From positions 124,001 through 188,000 of the forward strand of contig QHWB01000052.1 of assembly GCA_003222395.1 (NCBI GenBank): DNA of 64,000 nt, read 5' to 3'. The notes under the pieces are model-generated. The model was not told the origin of the DNA. It ran no database searches and saw only the letters and a list, made by a program, of their open reading frames with translations. Positions 28,004-37,653 of the stretch are shown here, piece by piece. Made by a program: the position numbers and the translations under genes. The stretch comes from Acidobacteriota bacterium (GTDB lineage: Bacteria > Acidobacteriota > Vicinamibacteria > Vicinamibacterales > CAVVIG01). Within the stretch, counting starts at the first letter, position 1, and each line of letters starts with the position of its first letter.

Positions 28004-28204
28004 CGCGTGCGGGCCACCCTCGATCTGGCGCACCGTTCGACCGTCCGAACAACACACGACGCCAGCAGCGTTGTTTCAATTGCTCGCCTACGTACGCGGC
28101 CGCAGGATTGCGGCCGCGTATGGAGGCTGGCGTCGTGTGTTGTGTGCTGTCGCGCGTTGACGGACGGCTCAAGCTGCGCCAGATCGAGGGTGGCCCGCAC
28201 GCTG
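28004..28204. repeat. About 200-base imperfect inverted repeat, MITE-like
   Basis: The ends are inverted copies of GCGTGCGGGCCACCCTCGAT and its neighbours (CTGGCGCA), followed by inverted ACACACGACGCCAGC blocks and a central GCGGCCGC-containing palindrome near 28095-28125. The frames on both strands encode near-identical peptides (MRATLDLA), which is a by-product of the palindrome and not evidence for genes. Confidence 0.7.
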
Positions 28205-28287
28205 ATGCAACGTCTCTTACTACGGATGCCTCGGCGACGACCAGCGTCGTGGAGCGGCGGCGCGTAGCGCGCCTTCGAGCCGTCTTT

Positions 28288-28502
28288 TTCTTAACGCGTG
28301 GGGCCCCACCCCCACGCGCTGACGCGCGCGGGCCGTCGCCCGCGCGCGTATCAAGAACCGGACGTCACCGCACGAAGTCACTGTTCAACACCACCGCGAG
28401 AGCGTCCGAGGCGCTCACGGGTTGGCGACGGTCTGTTCTCGATACGCCCGAGCGCTACGGCGCGAGGGCGTCTGCGCGTGGGGGTGGGGCCCCACGCGAG
28501 TG
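28288..28502. repeat. Second inverted-repeat element with GGGGCCCC arms
   Basis: The left arm CGCGTGGGGCCCCACCCCCA and the inverted right arm TGGGGGTGGGGCCCCACGCG enclose about 150 bases. The outer flanks (CGTCGTGGAGCG and CGCTCCACGACG) extend the symmetry to roughly 28240-28545. A related block lies at about 10142. The stretch 27984-28584 holds only these elements and no gene. Confidence 0.65.
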
Positions 28503-28584
28503 AGAAATGCCGCGCCAAGCGACGTCGCTCCACGACGCGGCTCGGATCGCAGATCGCAGCTTCGATTGGGAATGGGCAGAACGC

Positions 28585-29628
28585 CTACGTGTAGTCGATG
28601 AAGAATGGAATGGCGCGGAGCGACGTCGCAACCGCGAGGAGTATCAGCGCGGGCAGCGCGAACCACTGATAGACCGGCGCGTCGCGCACGAACGGGCGGC
28701 TGACGAGGAATCCTTTCTCGATCTGGTCGATCGCACGCGACGCGGCTTCGAGATCGCGCGCGGTGTTGGCGTTGAAGTAGCGGCCGCCGTACCGGCGAAT
28801 CGCCTGGAAGAGGCGCTGGACCTGCGGCTTGTTGCGAACTTCCTCCTCCAGATCGACGCCGACCATGTGCACGCGGATGTTCGCGGCGTTCGACTCGCCA
28901 AGGACCTCCATCGGGTCGCGCCCCTTGTTGTTCTCGCCGTCCGTGAAGACGATGACCACCTGATTGCGCCGATCGCGCCGCAGCCCACGCTCCTTCGAAT
29001 CGCGGTCGGAGGCGGACGCGAGCAGATGGTTCGACAATGCCAGCCCGTCGCCAATCGCGGTCATCCCTTCTCCGCGGAGCAGCTGATCGTCAATGAGATC
29101 GACGTAACGGATCACGTACTCGTGATCGAACGTGAGCGGGCTGATCACATACGCGTTGTCGGAGAAGACGACGAGCGCAATCCGATCGTCGCGCCGCGAT
29201 GCGACGAACGATTTGATCGCATCCTTCGTCGCCGTCAGCCGCGACTTCACCGACTTCATCGGCGATGCCGAATCGCTCGTGCTGAACGTGAGATTCTGGA
29301 ACGTCCGTGGCGGGCGGATGCGCCCCATCTCCTCCAGCATGCTCGACGACAGATCGAGCGCGATGACGATGTCGAGCCCGCGCGACGTGATCTCGGCCTG
29401 CGAGTACGGCAGCACCGGCTCCATCACGGCGACGCCGAGAAGAAGCAGCGCGATCGCGAGCAGCGCCAACGGGAGTCGCCGGAGCAGTGACGCCTCGTAC
29501 CTCGGCGACGCGAGCCACCGTACCGTTGTCGACGCGACGAACCGGCGCCGCACGCGCGCGCGCAGGATCGCGACCGCGGCAAGCGCCGCGAAGACGATCC
29601 AGCCGAATTCCGGGTGCAGAAAACGCAT
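28585..29628 (-). CDS. VWA domain membrane protein, BatA/BatB-like
   Basis: The protein has 347 residues. Two N-terminal hydrophobic segments (GWIVFAALAAVAIL and LALLAIALLLLGVAV) precede a von Willebrand A domain with MIDAS DLSSS (DxSxS), TAIGDGL and FTDGENN, and a last helix (FALPALILLAVAT-like) is near the C-terminus. It is the last gene of the Bat-like operon at 28585-34145. In Bacteroides-type Bat systems such proteins form a periplasm-facing complex with a MoxR ATPase; the molecular role remains poorly known. It lies 21 bases after the BatD-like gene. Confidence 0.88.
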   Translation of the reverse strand: MRFLHPEFGWIVFAALAAVAILRARVRRRFVASTTVRWLASPRYEASLLRRLPLALLAIALLLLGVAVMEPVLPYSQAEITSRGLDIVIALDLSSSMLEEMGRIRPPRTFQNLTFSTSDSASPMKSVKSRLTATKDAIKSFVASRRDDRIALVVFSDNAYVISPLTFDHEYVIRYVDLIDDQLLRGEGMTAIGDGLALSNHLLASASDRDSKERGLRRDRRNQVVIVFTDGENNKGRDPMEVLGESNAANIRVHMVGVDLEEEVRNKPQVQRLFQAIRRYGGRYFNANTARDLEAASRAIDQIEKGFLVSRPFVRDAPVYQWFALPALILLAVATSLRAIPFFIDYT

Positions 29629-29649
29629 CTGTGTCGTGCGGCGCTCGTC

Positions 29650-30663
29650 TCAGGGCGCGCCTCGGCCGCTCGGCTGAAAGCCCCGCGCTCCGGTCCTGGC
29701 GATGAGCTGCTCGGCCTGCTCGATGGCCTCGCGACATGCATCGGCAGACGGCATCGCATGCGACGGCGCGTAACGCGCCAGCTCGCACGTGGCGAGGAGC
29801 GACGCGACGAGCTCGGCCGGAGCTTTTGCGTTTACTCCTGCGAGCGCGAGCGGCACTTCCGCCGGCGTGAGGCTCGGGCCAGCGACGCCGCACACGTCGC
29901 GCAGATGCTCGCGCACCAGGGCGTCGAGCCGGGTAAACACGTCGCGACGCTGCTGAACCGTCTCCACGCCAATCGTCCGCACCGCCTCGAGCGACATGCG
30001 TTCGTCGTGCCGTACGGCGCGCACCGAGCGGCGCACGCGTCGCCGCTCGCGCCGGCTGGCCAGCGCCGCGATCGCCAGCAGCGCCGGGACGATGGACACG
30101 ATGATCAACCCGAGCCCGATCGGTTGCAGCATGGCGAAACGCATCGGCCGCGCGTCGGGCTGCTTGTCCGATCGAATGCCGGACAGATCCGGTTCGTCGG
30201 GCAGCGCGCTCCTGAACGCGAGCGTCGCCCCGGGCACCTTCACCTCGCCGGCCGGCGCCGCCTCTTCGAGGCGCTGACCGGCGCGCGTAACCGCATAGCG
30301 AACGCTCAGCGGTCCGATGGTCAGCGCCGGCGCGTCGACTCGATAGGTCGTCAGCACGTAGCGAAGCGTGTAGACGGTCGAATCGTCCGGCGCCGTGCGG
30401 CGGCTGGTGTCGCCACCCACCACCTCGAGTCCGCCGAGCTTCAGCTTGTCGCGCGACACGTCGTCGGCAAGGACGTCGACGCCGCGTTTACAGGTGATTT
30501 CAATCGTGTAGGCCGCGCGATCGCCGACGAACATCGCCGTGCGATCGAGGGAGGTGCGCACGGTCACGTCCTGATCGGCGGCGGACACGACGACGGCGCC
30601 GAGCGTGATGCTCGATACGAAAAACAGGAGACGAGACCACCAACCCAGAACCGCGGCGTTCAT
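29650..30663 (-). CDS. BatD-like membrane protein of the Bat operon
   Basis: This 337-residue protein starts at the ATG at 30663, overlapping the DUF58 stop by ATGA. It has a signal-like N-terminal helix and a beta-rich extracellular part (VTVRTSLDRTAMFVGDRAAY resembles the BatD repeat). A transmembrane helix (IGLGLIIVSIVPALLAIAAL) at about 195 is followed by an Arg-rich cytoplasmic tail. Family assignment to BatD is by architecture and operon position. The final codons (ARGFQPSGRGAP) are encoded by a copy of the dispersed GGCTTTCAGCCGAGCGG repeat. Confidence 0.75.
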   Translation of the reverse strand: MNAAVLGWWSRLLFFVSSITLGAVVVSAADQDVTVRTSLDRTAMFVGDRAAYTIEITCKRGVDVLADDVSRDKLKLGGLEVVGGDTSRRTAPDDSTVYTLRYVLTTYRVDAPALTIGPLSVRYAVTRAGQRLEEAAPAGEVKVPGATLAFRSALPDEPDLSGIRSDKQPDARPMRFAMLQPIGLGLIIVSIVPALLAIAALASRRERRRVRRSVRAVRHDERMSLEAVRTIGVETVQQRRDVFTRLDALVREHLRDVCGVAGPSLTPAEVPLALAGVNAKAPAELVASLLATCELARYAPSHAMPSADACREAIEQAEQLIARTGARGFQPSGRGAP

Positions 30664-31541
30664 CTCGCGAGCCTCCGCGCGAACAGCTCCAGCAGCGGCT
30701 CGACCGGACTGCCGTCTGTCGGCACGAACACGGGATCGATCTGGAGGCGGTACAGCGCTCGCGCCAGCGCCTCGCGGCGCTCGCGCATCTGGTCCGCGTA
30801 AGCGCGCCGGGTGCGCGGCGACAGATTCACGGCGACGTGGCGCCCCGACTCGAGATCGCGGAGCTGCACGTATCCCCGCCCGGCCGGCAGCGCAGCCTCT
30901 GTTGGATCCCCGGGCACGACGGCAATCACATCGTGCGTCGCCGCCAGCATCGCGAGCTCGCGGCTGCCGAGCAGATCCTCGTCGGTGATGAAATCCGACA
31001 CGATGAAGACGACGCTCATGCGCTTGAGCGTGGCGAGCAGGTGACGAACCGCGGGCAGCATCGCCGTCGGGCCGGCCGTCGGCGAGAGCGACCAGCACCG
31101 CTCGAGCACGGTCCAGGCTGCCGCGCGCGTGCGCCGCGGCGGACTGTACTCGAGCACGCGATCGGAAAAGGCGAGGAATCCGGCGTTGATCTGGTCGGAC
31201 ACCGCCGAAAACAGCAGCGAGCCGGTCACGTACGTCATCAGCTCCTTCTTGGACCGGTGCGCGGCGCCGAGCGCCATCGAGCGCGACACGTCCATCGCGA
31301 TCATCACGTTCAGCTCGCGCTCGGCGTGCGTGCGCCGCACGAACGGCGCGTCCATCCGCGCCGTCACGTTCCAGTCGATCCGCCGCACGTCGTCTCCATC
31401 GCGGTAGGGCTGATGCTCGTCGAAGTCGAAGCCATCTCCGCGCCGCGGGCTCGTGTACGCGCCGACGCGCAGGCTGCGGATGCGCTTCGCCGTGTAGACC
31501 TCGATGTAGCGCAGCTCCCGCATCACCGCCTCGGGGATCAT
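30660..31541 (-). CDS. DUF58 domain protein
   Basis: At 293 residues it has typical DUF58 length. It carries the family signature GDGFDFDEHQPYRDGDDVRR followed by IDWNVTARMDAPFVR, then a VWA-like fold with MIAMDVSRSM (metal-site-like DxSxS) and VVFIVSDFITDEDL. These proteins are encoded next to MoxR ATPases. Its start overlaps the MoxR stop and its stop overlaps the BatD-like start, both as ATGA, so translation is coupled across all three. Confidence 0.92.
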   Translation of the reverse strand: MIPEAVMRELRYIEVYTAKRIRSLRVGAYTSPRRGDGFDFDEHQPYRDGDDVRRIDWNVTARMDAPFVRRTHAERELNVMIAMDVSRSMALGAAHRSKKELMTYVTGSLLFSAVSDQINAGFLAFSDRVLEYSPPRRTRAAAWTVLERCWSLSPTAGPTAMLPAVRHLLATLKRMSVVFIVSDFITDEDLLGSRELAMLAATHDVIAVVPGDPTEAALPAGRGYVQLRDLESGRHVAVNLSPRTRRAYADQMRERREALARALYRLQIDPVFVPTDGSPVEPLLELFARRLAR

Positions 31542-32575
31542 GGGATCGGCACCGCCGCGAGCAGCTCATGGAGGATGTGGTCGGCGTCGACGTTCTCGGC
31601 CTGCGCGCGCACCGTGCGCGCCACACGGTGTCGCGACGCGTCGCAGTAGATCTCCTTGATGTCTTCGGGCAGCACGTAGGTCCGGCCGTGGAGGAACGCG
31701 GTGACGCGCGCGAGCGCCAGCACGTGCTGGTACGACCGCGGCGACATCCCGAGCATCAGCAGCTCGCGCAAGTCGCCGCGGCCCACCTCGCCCGGCGCGC
31801 GCGTCGCGCGTCCGAGGCGGACGATGTACTCCATGATCTTGTCGTCGACGTAGACGGCGTCGCGGACGAACGCGCGCAGCCGCGTGACGTCGGACGGCGA
31901 CAGCTGCGGCTCGATGTGCTGCTCCGTCATTCGCGCGTGCAGCATCGCCACTTCTTCGGCGGCGCTCGGATAGTCGACGCGCAGCATCATCGAGAACCGA
32001 TCGAGCTGCGCTTCCGGCAGCGCGTACACGCCTTCCTGTTCGACCGGGTTCTGCGTCGCCAGCACCCAGAAGGGATCGTCGAGGCGGAACGTCGTGTCGG
32101 CCAGCGTCACCTGGCGCTCCTGCATCGCTTCGAGCAGGGCGCTCTGCGTCTTCGGCGTCGCGCGGTTGATCTCGTCGGCCAGCAGGATGTTCGTGAAGAT
32201 CGGTCCCTGTTCGATCCGGAACGTCGCGCTCTTCGCGTCGTAGATGCGCGTGCCGAGGATGTCGGCCGGCAGCAGGTCCGGCGTGAGCTGGATGCGCTGG
32301 AACCGCGCCGAGATCGCGTGCGCCAGCGTCGTCGCCGTCAGCGTTTTCGCGACGCCCGGCACCCCTTCGAGCAGGATGTGCCCGCAGCCGGCGCGCGTCT
32401 CGCTTCGCGCGGTCGCGAACGGGATCGCGGCGAACAGCCCGGTGAGCAGCCGCCGGATCAGCGTGTGCTGCCCGACGATGACCTTCGCGATCTCCGATTC
32501 GAGGCCGGAGATGAGGGCCGCGGCGTGCTCCGCCGCGAGCCCGGTCGACACGATGCGGCCGTCCGGCGCGGTCAT
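31538..32575 (-). CDS. MoxR family AAA+ ATPase
   Basis: The 345-residue ATPase starts at the ATG at 32575 (overlapping the upstream VWA stop). Motifs are Walker A GVPGVAKT, Walker B ILLADEINR, the MoxR-specific NPVEQEGVYALPEAQLDRFS sensor/arginine region, and the lid region GMSPRSYQHVLALARVTAFL. MoxR proteins act as chaperone-like ATPases with VWA partners, which are encoded on both sides here. A longer frame extends upstream but is a shadow of the VWA gene. Confidence 0.95.
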   Translation of the reverse strand: MTAPDGRIVSTGLAAEHAAALISGLESEIAKVIVGQHTLIRRLLTGLFAAIPFATARSETRAGCGHILLEGVPGVAKTLTATTLAHAISARFQRIQLTPDLLPADILGTRIYDAKSATFRIEQGPIFTNILLADEINRATPKTQSALLEAMQERQVTLADTTFRLDDPFWVLATQNPVEQEGVYALPEAQLDRFSMMLRVDYPSAAEEVAMLHARMTEQHIEPQLSPSDVTRLRAFVRDAVYVDDKIMEYIVRLGRATRAPGEVGRGDLRELLMLGMSPRSYQHVLALARVTAFLHGRTYVLPEDIKEIYCDASRHRVARTVRAQAENVDADHILHELLAAVPIP

Positions 32576-33561
32576 AGCAGGAAGCAGAGTGCCGCGGCCG
32601 CGGCGGCCGCCACTGCAAGCGCCGAGGGATACAACTCGCGGTATTCGGTCGACGACCGCCACCCGACGATCCGGCGATCGCCCTTGGCGGTTTCGGCGAT
32701 CGCGCGCGCCAGCTCGGTGCCGCTCGTCGACCGCACGTAGCGGCCGCCGGTCGTCGCGGCGATCTGCATCAGCGTCGCCTCCTCGAACCTCGTCGTCACG
32801 CGCCGTCCCGCATCGTCTCTGAGATAACTTTCCTCGGTGTCCGACGCCGCCAGCGGAATCGGCACGGCCGCTTCCGACCCGATGCCGATGCAATCGACGC
32901 GGTACCCTTCGCCGCGAAAGAGGTCGAGCGCCGCTTTGAGCTCCGTGCCGTTGTCCTCGCCATCCGAGACGATCAGGAAACGTTTCCTCGTCGGACGATC
33001 GTCCTTCTTCGCCACGTCCCTGGCGCTCTTGAGCGCGGCGCCGAGGTTCGTGCCGAAGAGCACCGACGGTTCGGCATCGAGCCACTCGAGGTAGAAGAGA
33101 ATGCTCTCGACGTCGCCGGTCAGGTACGACAGCACGAGCGAGCTGTCGGCGAAGCCGACGAGGCCGATGCGATCGATGCCTTCCGGCTTTTGTCGCAGCA
33201 GGTTTCTGAGCTCCGCCGTCGCGCGCGCGAACCGCGACGGCGCGATGTCGCGCGCGCGCATCGAGATCGAGCGATCCAGCATGACGATGAGATCCTGGTG
33301 CTCGTAGTCGGGCACGCGCTCGGCCATCAGCAGCTGCGGTCGCATCAGCGCGAAGACGATCGCAGCGGCCGCGAGCACGCTCGCGCCGCAGATGGCGGCA
33401 TGACGCCGCCACGTCGATCGCCGCGAAAGGGAGGCGAACCGGCGGTCGATTGCCTCGCGGCGGCGGAACCGACGCGTCAGGCGCCAATGCAGCCCGCAGC
33501 TCGCGACGAGCACCGGGATCACCAGCCACCACTGCAGGAGATCGGGTCGAAGCAGTCTCAT
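32572..33561 (-). CDS. VWA domain membrane protein, BatA-like
   Basis: The protein has 329 residues. The first helix is LLQWWLVIPVLVASCGLHW and the second AAICGASVLAAAAIVFALM. The VWA domain follows with MLDRSISM (MIDAS), GTNLGAALKSA and IVSDGEDNGTELKAAL, and a final hydrophobic C-terminal helix (LAVAAAAAAALCFLL). The ATG at 33561 overlaps the stop of the upstream gene as ATGA and its stop overlaps MoxR in the same way. Together with the second VWA gene at 28585 it gives the usual pair of the Bat system. Confidence 0.9.
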   Translation of the reverse strand: MRLLRPDLLQWWLVIPVLVASCGLHWRLTRRFRRREAIDRRFASLSRRSTWRRHAAICGASVLAAAAIVFALMRPQLLMAERVPDYEHQDLIVMLDRSISMRARDIAPSRFARATAELRNLLRQKPEGIDRIGLVGFADSSLVLSYLTGDVESILFYLEWLDAEPSVLFGTNLGAALKSARDVAKKDDRPTRKRFLIVSDGEDNGTELKAALDLFRGEGYRVDCIGIGSEAAVPIPLAASDTEESYLRDDAGRRVTTRFEEATLMQIAATTGGRYVRSTSGTELARAIAETAKGDRRIVGWRSSTEYRELYPSALAVAAAAAAALCFLL

Positions 33562-34145
33562 CCGACGCGTCTGACCGGTTTCGCGCCGGGCTTGGGTTGC
33601 GGGCGCAGCAGCTGCATCAACTGGTTCGGCGGCGTCTTCGGCTGCTTGCGCAGTTCGGCGGCGAGCCTCGTCACCATCTCGAAATCGAACTTCGTGTCCC
33701 AGTCGTCGGGCGCGGCCTCGACGGCGCGCCGGAACTCTTCCTCCGCGCGCGTGAGCCACGCGAGCCGCGGTTCGGGTTTCTCCTCGGCGCGCGCCTTCTC
33801 GAAGAACGCACAGCCCGACCAGAAGTGCGGCAGCGCGCCCTCGGGCGCGCGCTGGGCCTTGTCGATCGTCTCATCGTAGCGCTGCAGCCGGTAGAGGAGC
33901 CACAGCTGGCTCGCCATGACATGACCGTAATCGGCGGCGAAGAATTCCTTCACGGCCGCCAGCCGGTCGAATCGCGTCTCCGCGCGGGCGTAGCTCGCCA
34001 GCGCCTCATCGTAGCGGCCGTCGGCGAGCGCGGCGTCGGCGTCGGCGGCCGGCCGCGTCCAGCGCGCGTAGGCGAGGGCCGAGCTCCCTGCAACGAGCGC
34101 CAGCACCATCGCGGCGCCGCCGGCTGAACGGGTCCAACGGGTCAT
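33558..34145 (-). CDS. Small membrane-anchored TPR-like protein, first gene of the Bat-like operon
   Basis: The protein has 195 residues. One N-terminal helix (AMVLALVAGSSALAYARW) is followed by TPR-like helices: ALADGRYDEALASYARAETR, RLQRYDETIDKAQRAPEGAL, RAEEEFRRAVEAAPDDWDTK. It is similar in layout to BatC/BatE-type TPR proteins that sit with BatA/BatB. The ATG at 34145 is chosen because upstream residues in the frame look non-coding. It overlaps the following VWA gene by four bases, and the gene is divergent from the TonB receptor at 34269. Confidence 0.78.
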   Translation of the reverse strand: MTRWTRSAGGAAMVLALVAGSSALAYARWTRPAADADAALADGRYDEALASYARAETRFDRLAAVKEFFAADYGHVMASQLWLLYRLQRYDETIDKAQRAPEGALPHFWSGCAFFEKARAEEKPEPRLAWLTRAEEEFRRAVEAAPDDWDTKFDFEMVTRLAAELRKQPKTPPNQLMQLLRPQPKPGAKPVRRVG

Positions 34146-34268
34146 CGATTCGGTTCCCTGTATCGGGCGCCGCCGAACGCCGCGCGCGCCCGGTTTCAGC
34201 CTTGACTGGTCGGCCAAAACCATACACCCTACGGCCAGCAAATGGTAGGACCAAAGGGAGGCTTCGAC

Positions 34269-37200
34269 ATGCGGCTGTCCATTCTGGCGACCGTGGGCTT
34301 CTTCATTCTCGCGCCCGCGACGGCGCCGTCCGCAGTGCACGCCCAGGCGACGACCGGCACGATTTCCGGCGCGGTCACCGACGAATCGAAAGCGGTGCTG
34401 CCCGGCGTCACGATCGTCGTCCGGAACATGGAAACCGGCGCGACGCGGCAGCTCGTCACCGACGAGCGCGGCGGCTTCCGCGCGCTCAACCTGCCGCCGG
34501 GGATCTATTCGGTCACCGCCGAGCTCTCAGGGTTCACCTCCGCGAAGCGCGAGAACCTCACGCTCGAGATCGGCCGCGAGGTGAGCGCCGATCTCTCGCT
34601 GAAAGTCGGCGCGATCAGCGAGAACGTGACCGTCGAGGGCGCGGCCACCAACATCGACTTGAGCAGCGCCGTCGCCGGCGGCGTCGTGTCGACCACGCAG
34701 ATCGCCGAGCTGCCGCTCAACGGCCGGAACTTCATGCAGCTCGCGACGCTGCAGCCGGGCGTCACCGTCAGCCGCGCCACGGCGCGCGATTTCACCGGAG
34801 GCTTCGGCGGCACGCAGGTGTCGATCGGCGGCGCGCGTCCCGAGATGACCGGCTACCTGCTCGAGGGCACCAACATCGCCGACGTGTCCGACAAGGCGCC
34901 GTCGAGCATGGCGGGCGTGCTGCTCGGCGTCGACGCGGTGAAGGAGTTCAGCGTCCAGACGCACAACTACGCCGCCGAGTTCGGCCGCGCCGCCGGCGGC
35001 GTGATCAGCGCCGTGACGAAGTCGGGCACGAACAGCCTCCACGGCGCCGTGTTCGAGTTCCTCCGCGACAGCAAGTTCGACAAGCCGAACTTCTTCGATC
35101 CGATCGACGCCGCGACCGGCACGCAGGTGAATCCGCCGTTCACGCGCAACCAGTTCGGCGGCACGGCCGGCGGCCCGATCGTCCAGAACACGCTGTTCTA
35201 CTTCGGGAGCTACGAGGGACTGCGGCAGGATCTCTCGCTCACGCACCTCGCGCGGCTGCCCAACGCGGCGGCGCACAACGGCGTGCTGCCGACCGGCGCG
35301 GTCGCGATCAACCCGCTCGTCAAGCCGTATCTCGATCTGCTCTTCCCGATCCCGGACGGCCGCGACTTCGGCGACGGCACAGCGGAGCTGCGCCACACCG
35401 ACGTCGATCCGACGCGCGAGAACTTCTTCGTCGGCAAGGTCGACTGGGAAGTCAGCAACGCCAACTCGATGTTCGTCCGCGGATCGAGCGATCGCTCGAA
35501 CGCGACGGCGCATCAGGATCACCCGCAGTTCGTCGAGCCGACGACGACCGATACGCGCTACTTCACCTATCAGGATCAGCACCTCTTCAGCTCGCGCGTG
35601 CTGAACGTCGCGCGCGCGGCCGTCAATCGCACGAACCGCACCGACGATTTCATCCCGACGATCTCGATCCCGCAAAACCTGTACTTCACGGCCGATCCGC
35701 ACTTCGGCGCGATCACGATCACGACCGGCATCAGCGGACCCGGGACGACGGCGACGACGCCCGTCGACTACACGCAGACGATCTTCCAGTACTCCGACAC
35801 GCTGACGCTCAGCTCGAGCGCCCACACGGCGAAGTTCGGCGGCGACTTCCAGCGGTATCATTTCGACGGCTTCTCGTATTCGCGCTTCGGCGGCGAGTTC
35901 CGCTTCACCAGCCTCCAGAACTTCCTCCGCGGCACGGTCAACCGCTTCACCGGCAACATGCCGAACACCGACACGCGCAGGAACATGCGTCAGAGCTACG
36001 TCGCGCTGTTCGCGCAGGACGAGTGGCGGCCGACCAACGATCTCACGCTGAACTACGGGCTGCGCTACGAATTCTTCACCGTGCCGAACGACACGCAGGG
36101 ACGCGTCGCCGGCCTTCTGAGCTTCAACGATCTCGAATCGGGCCCGCAGGGCGTCACGCCGGGCACCGATATGTTCAAGAACCCGTCGAAGCTCGAGTTC
36201 GCGCCGCGGCTCGGCGTCGCGTGGAAACCGTTCGGCGATCAGAAGACGTCGATCAAGGCCGGCGCCGGAATGTTCTACCAGCCGCTCACGACGTCGTACT
36301 ACCGCGGCACCACGTTCCGGATCTATCCGTACTTCGCCGGCGTCGACATCAGGACGGTCCCGACGTTCGGACCGGCCGTCCAGCAGCTGCTGGCGCAGGG
36401 CACCGGCCTCGCGGTGCAGAAGCGATCCGAGTTCATCGACTACGACACGAAGCAGCCGTACACGGCGCAGTACCATGCCAGCGTTCAGCACGAAATCGGC
36501 AGCGGCATCGTCGCCGAAGTCGGCTACATCGGATCGCGCGGCTACAACCTGCCGTTCTACAGCGATCCCAACGCGGTGCCGGTGCGGTTCAACGCGGCCG
36601 ACGGACACTGGCAGGTCGTGCCGGGCGCGGCGCTTCCGTTCCCGTCATGGGGCCGCATCCGCACGCGCACGAACGTGGCGCGCTCCTGGTACAACGGGAT
36701 GACGGCGAGCCTCAACCGCCGATTCGCGAACGGGCTGCTGTTTCAGGGTTCGTACACCTACGGCAACTCGCGCGACACGTGGTCGGGCGGCCTGATCGGA
36801 TCCTCCGACTTCGAGAACGGCGCGGGCAGCGCGACCAGTTACTTCCATCCGGAGAACGAGCTCGGGCCGTCGAGCTACGACGTGCGACATACGCTGGTCT
36901 TCAACGCGGTGTACCAGCTGCCGTTCGGAAAGAGCCTGACGGGCGGCGCGCGGCACCTCGTTCAAGGCTGGCAGGTCGGCGTCGTCGCGAACTACGCGAG
37001 CGGCATTCCGTTCACGCCCTTCATCGGATTCGACTACGCAAAGGATCTGTCGAGCGATCCGAATCCGCAGAAGCCGGACTGGGCCGCGGGCTTCAACCCC
37101 GACAGCGCGATCGTCGGCGCACCTGACAACTGGTTCAACGCGAACGCGTTCGTCCTGCCGCCGGCCGGCGAGTATGGAAACGTGCAGCGGAACAGCCTGC

Positions 37201-37436
37201 GCGGCCCCGATTTGAAGATGGTGGACTTGTCGATCTTCAAGAACGCCCTGGTCGCCAGGCAGAACCTGCAGCTGCGCGTGGAGATCTTCAACCTGTTCAA
37301 CCGCGCGAACTTCGCCACGCCGAACTCCGCCGCGCTCTTCAATCCGGACGGCACGCGGATTCCGGGCGCGACGCAGATCACCCACACCGCGACGACCTCG
37401 CGGCAGGTGCAATTAGGAGTGAAGTTTATTTTCTGA
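34269..37436 (+). CDS. Oar-type TonB-dependent receptor
   Basis: This 1055-residue receptor starts at the ATG at 34269, 8 bases after GGGAGG. The signal peptide ends VHAQ, the regulatory-like domain is TGTISGAVTDESKAVLPGVT, and the plug motifs are AELPLNGRNFMQLATLQPGV and GRAAGGVISAVTKSGTNSLH. The barrel ends VQLGVKFIF. It faces the copy 3 beta-propeller gene (37654-39900) in a convergent arrangement, in contrast to copy 2 where receptor and propeller share a strand. The substrate is unknown. Confidence 0.93.
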   Translation: MRLSILATVGFFILAPATAPSAVHAQATTGTISGAVTDESKAVLPGVTIVVRNMETGATRQLVTDERGGFRALNLPPGIYSVTAELSGFTSAKRENLTLEIGREVSADLSLKVGAISENVTVEGAATNIDLSSAVAGGVVSTTQIAELPLNGRNFMQLATLQPGVTVSRATARDFTGGFGGTQVSIGGARPEMTGYLLEGTNIADVSDKAPSSMAGVLLGVDAVKEFSVQTHNYAAEFGRAAGGVISAVTKSGTNSLHGAVFEFLRDSKFDKPNFFDPIDAATGTQVNPPFTRNQFGGTAGGPIVQNTLFYFGSYEGLRQDLSLTHLARLPNAAAHNGVLPTGAVAINPLVKPYLDLLFPIPDGRDFGDGTAELRHTDVDPTRENFFVGKVDWEVSNANSMFVRGSSDRSNATAHQDHPQFVEPTTTDTRYFTYQDQHLFSSRVLNVARAAVNRTNRTDDFIPTISIPQNLYFTADPHFGAITITTGISGPGTTATTPVDYTQTIFQYSDTLTLSSSAHTAKFGGDFQRYHFDGFSYSRFGGEFRFTSLQNFLRGTVNRFTGNMPNTDTRRNMRQSYVALFAQDEWRPTNDLTLNYGLRYEFFTVPNDTQGRVAGLLSFNDLESGPQGVTPGTDMFKNPSKLEFAPRLGVAWKPFGDQKTSIKAGAGMFYQPLTTSYYRGTTFRIYPYFAGVDIRTVPTFGPAVQQLLAQGTGLAVQKRSEFIDYDTKQPYTAQYHASVQHEIGSGIVAEVGYIGSRGYNLPFYSDPNAVPVRFNAADGHWQVVPGAALPFPSWGRIRTRTNVARSWYNGMTASLNRRFANGLLFQGSYTYGNSRDTWSGGLIGSSDFENGAGSATSYFHPENELGPSSYDVRHTLVFNAVYQLPFGKSLTGGARHLVQGWQVGVVANYASGIPFTPFIGFDYAKDLSSDPNPQKPDWAAGFNPDSAIVGAPDNWFNANAFVLPPAGEYGNVQRNSLRGPDLKMVDLSIFKNALVARQNLQLRVEIFNLFNRANFATPNSAALFNPDGTRIPGATQITHTATTSRQVQLGVKFIF

Positions 37437-37437
37437 G

Positions 37438-37460
37438 CGCTCGCAGTTTTCGCGAGCGCG
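37438..37460 (+). terminator. Terminator-like hairpin after the TonB receptor
   Basis: GCGCTCGC-AGTTTTC-GCGAGCGC is an 8-bp GC-rich stem starting just after the receptor stop. No long U tract follows, so strength is uncertain. Confidence 0.55.
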
Positions 37461-37653
37461 TAGCGAGAAAGTCTGCCGCTGGGCTGAAAGCCTCGCGCTA
37501 CAGGAAACTGAGGAGCGCGCTAGCCATTGAGCGACCCCGCAACCGCGTAAGGTTTGTTGAGTTTTTAAAGTGTGACGTTGATCGAATCAAGTCACACCTG
37601 GGCGGAAAGAATCGTGCCCTCCACGGCGGCGAACTCGACTTCGTGGCGAGCGT
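37461..37653. other. Spacer between convergent receptor and beta-propeller genes
   Basis: It holds one copy of the dispersed GGCTGAAAGCCTCGCGCTAC motif (37480-37500) and no gene that I can support. Confidence 0.5.

Noticed and set aside
28007-28267. Small frames on both strands with matching MRATLDLA starts
   Set aside because: They are produced by the inverted repeat and are not genes.
31538-33532. A long frame apparently joining unrelated sequence to MoxR
   Set aside because: The N-terminal part is the out-of-frame shadow of the VWA gene; the true MoxR start overlaps its stop as ATGA. The same applies to the long frames at 7962-10034, 29650-31626 and 60001-63300.
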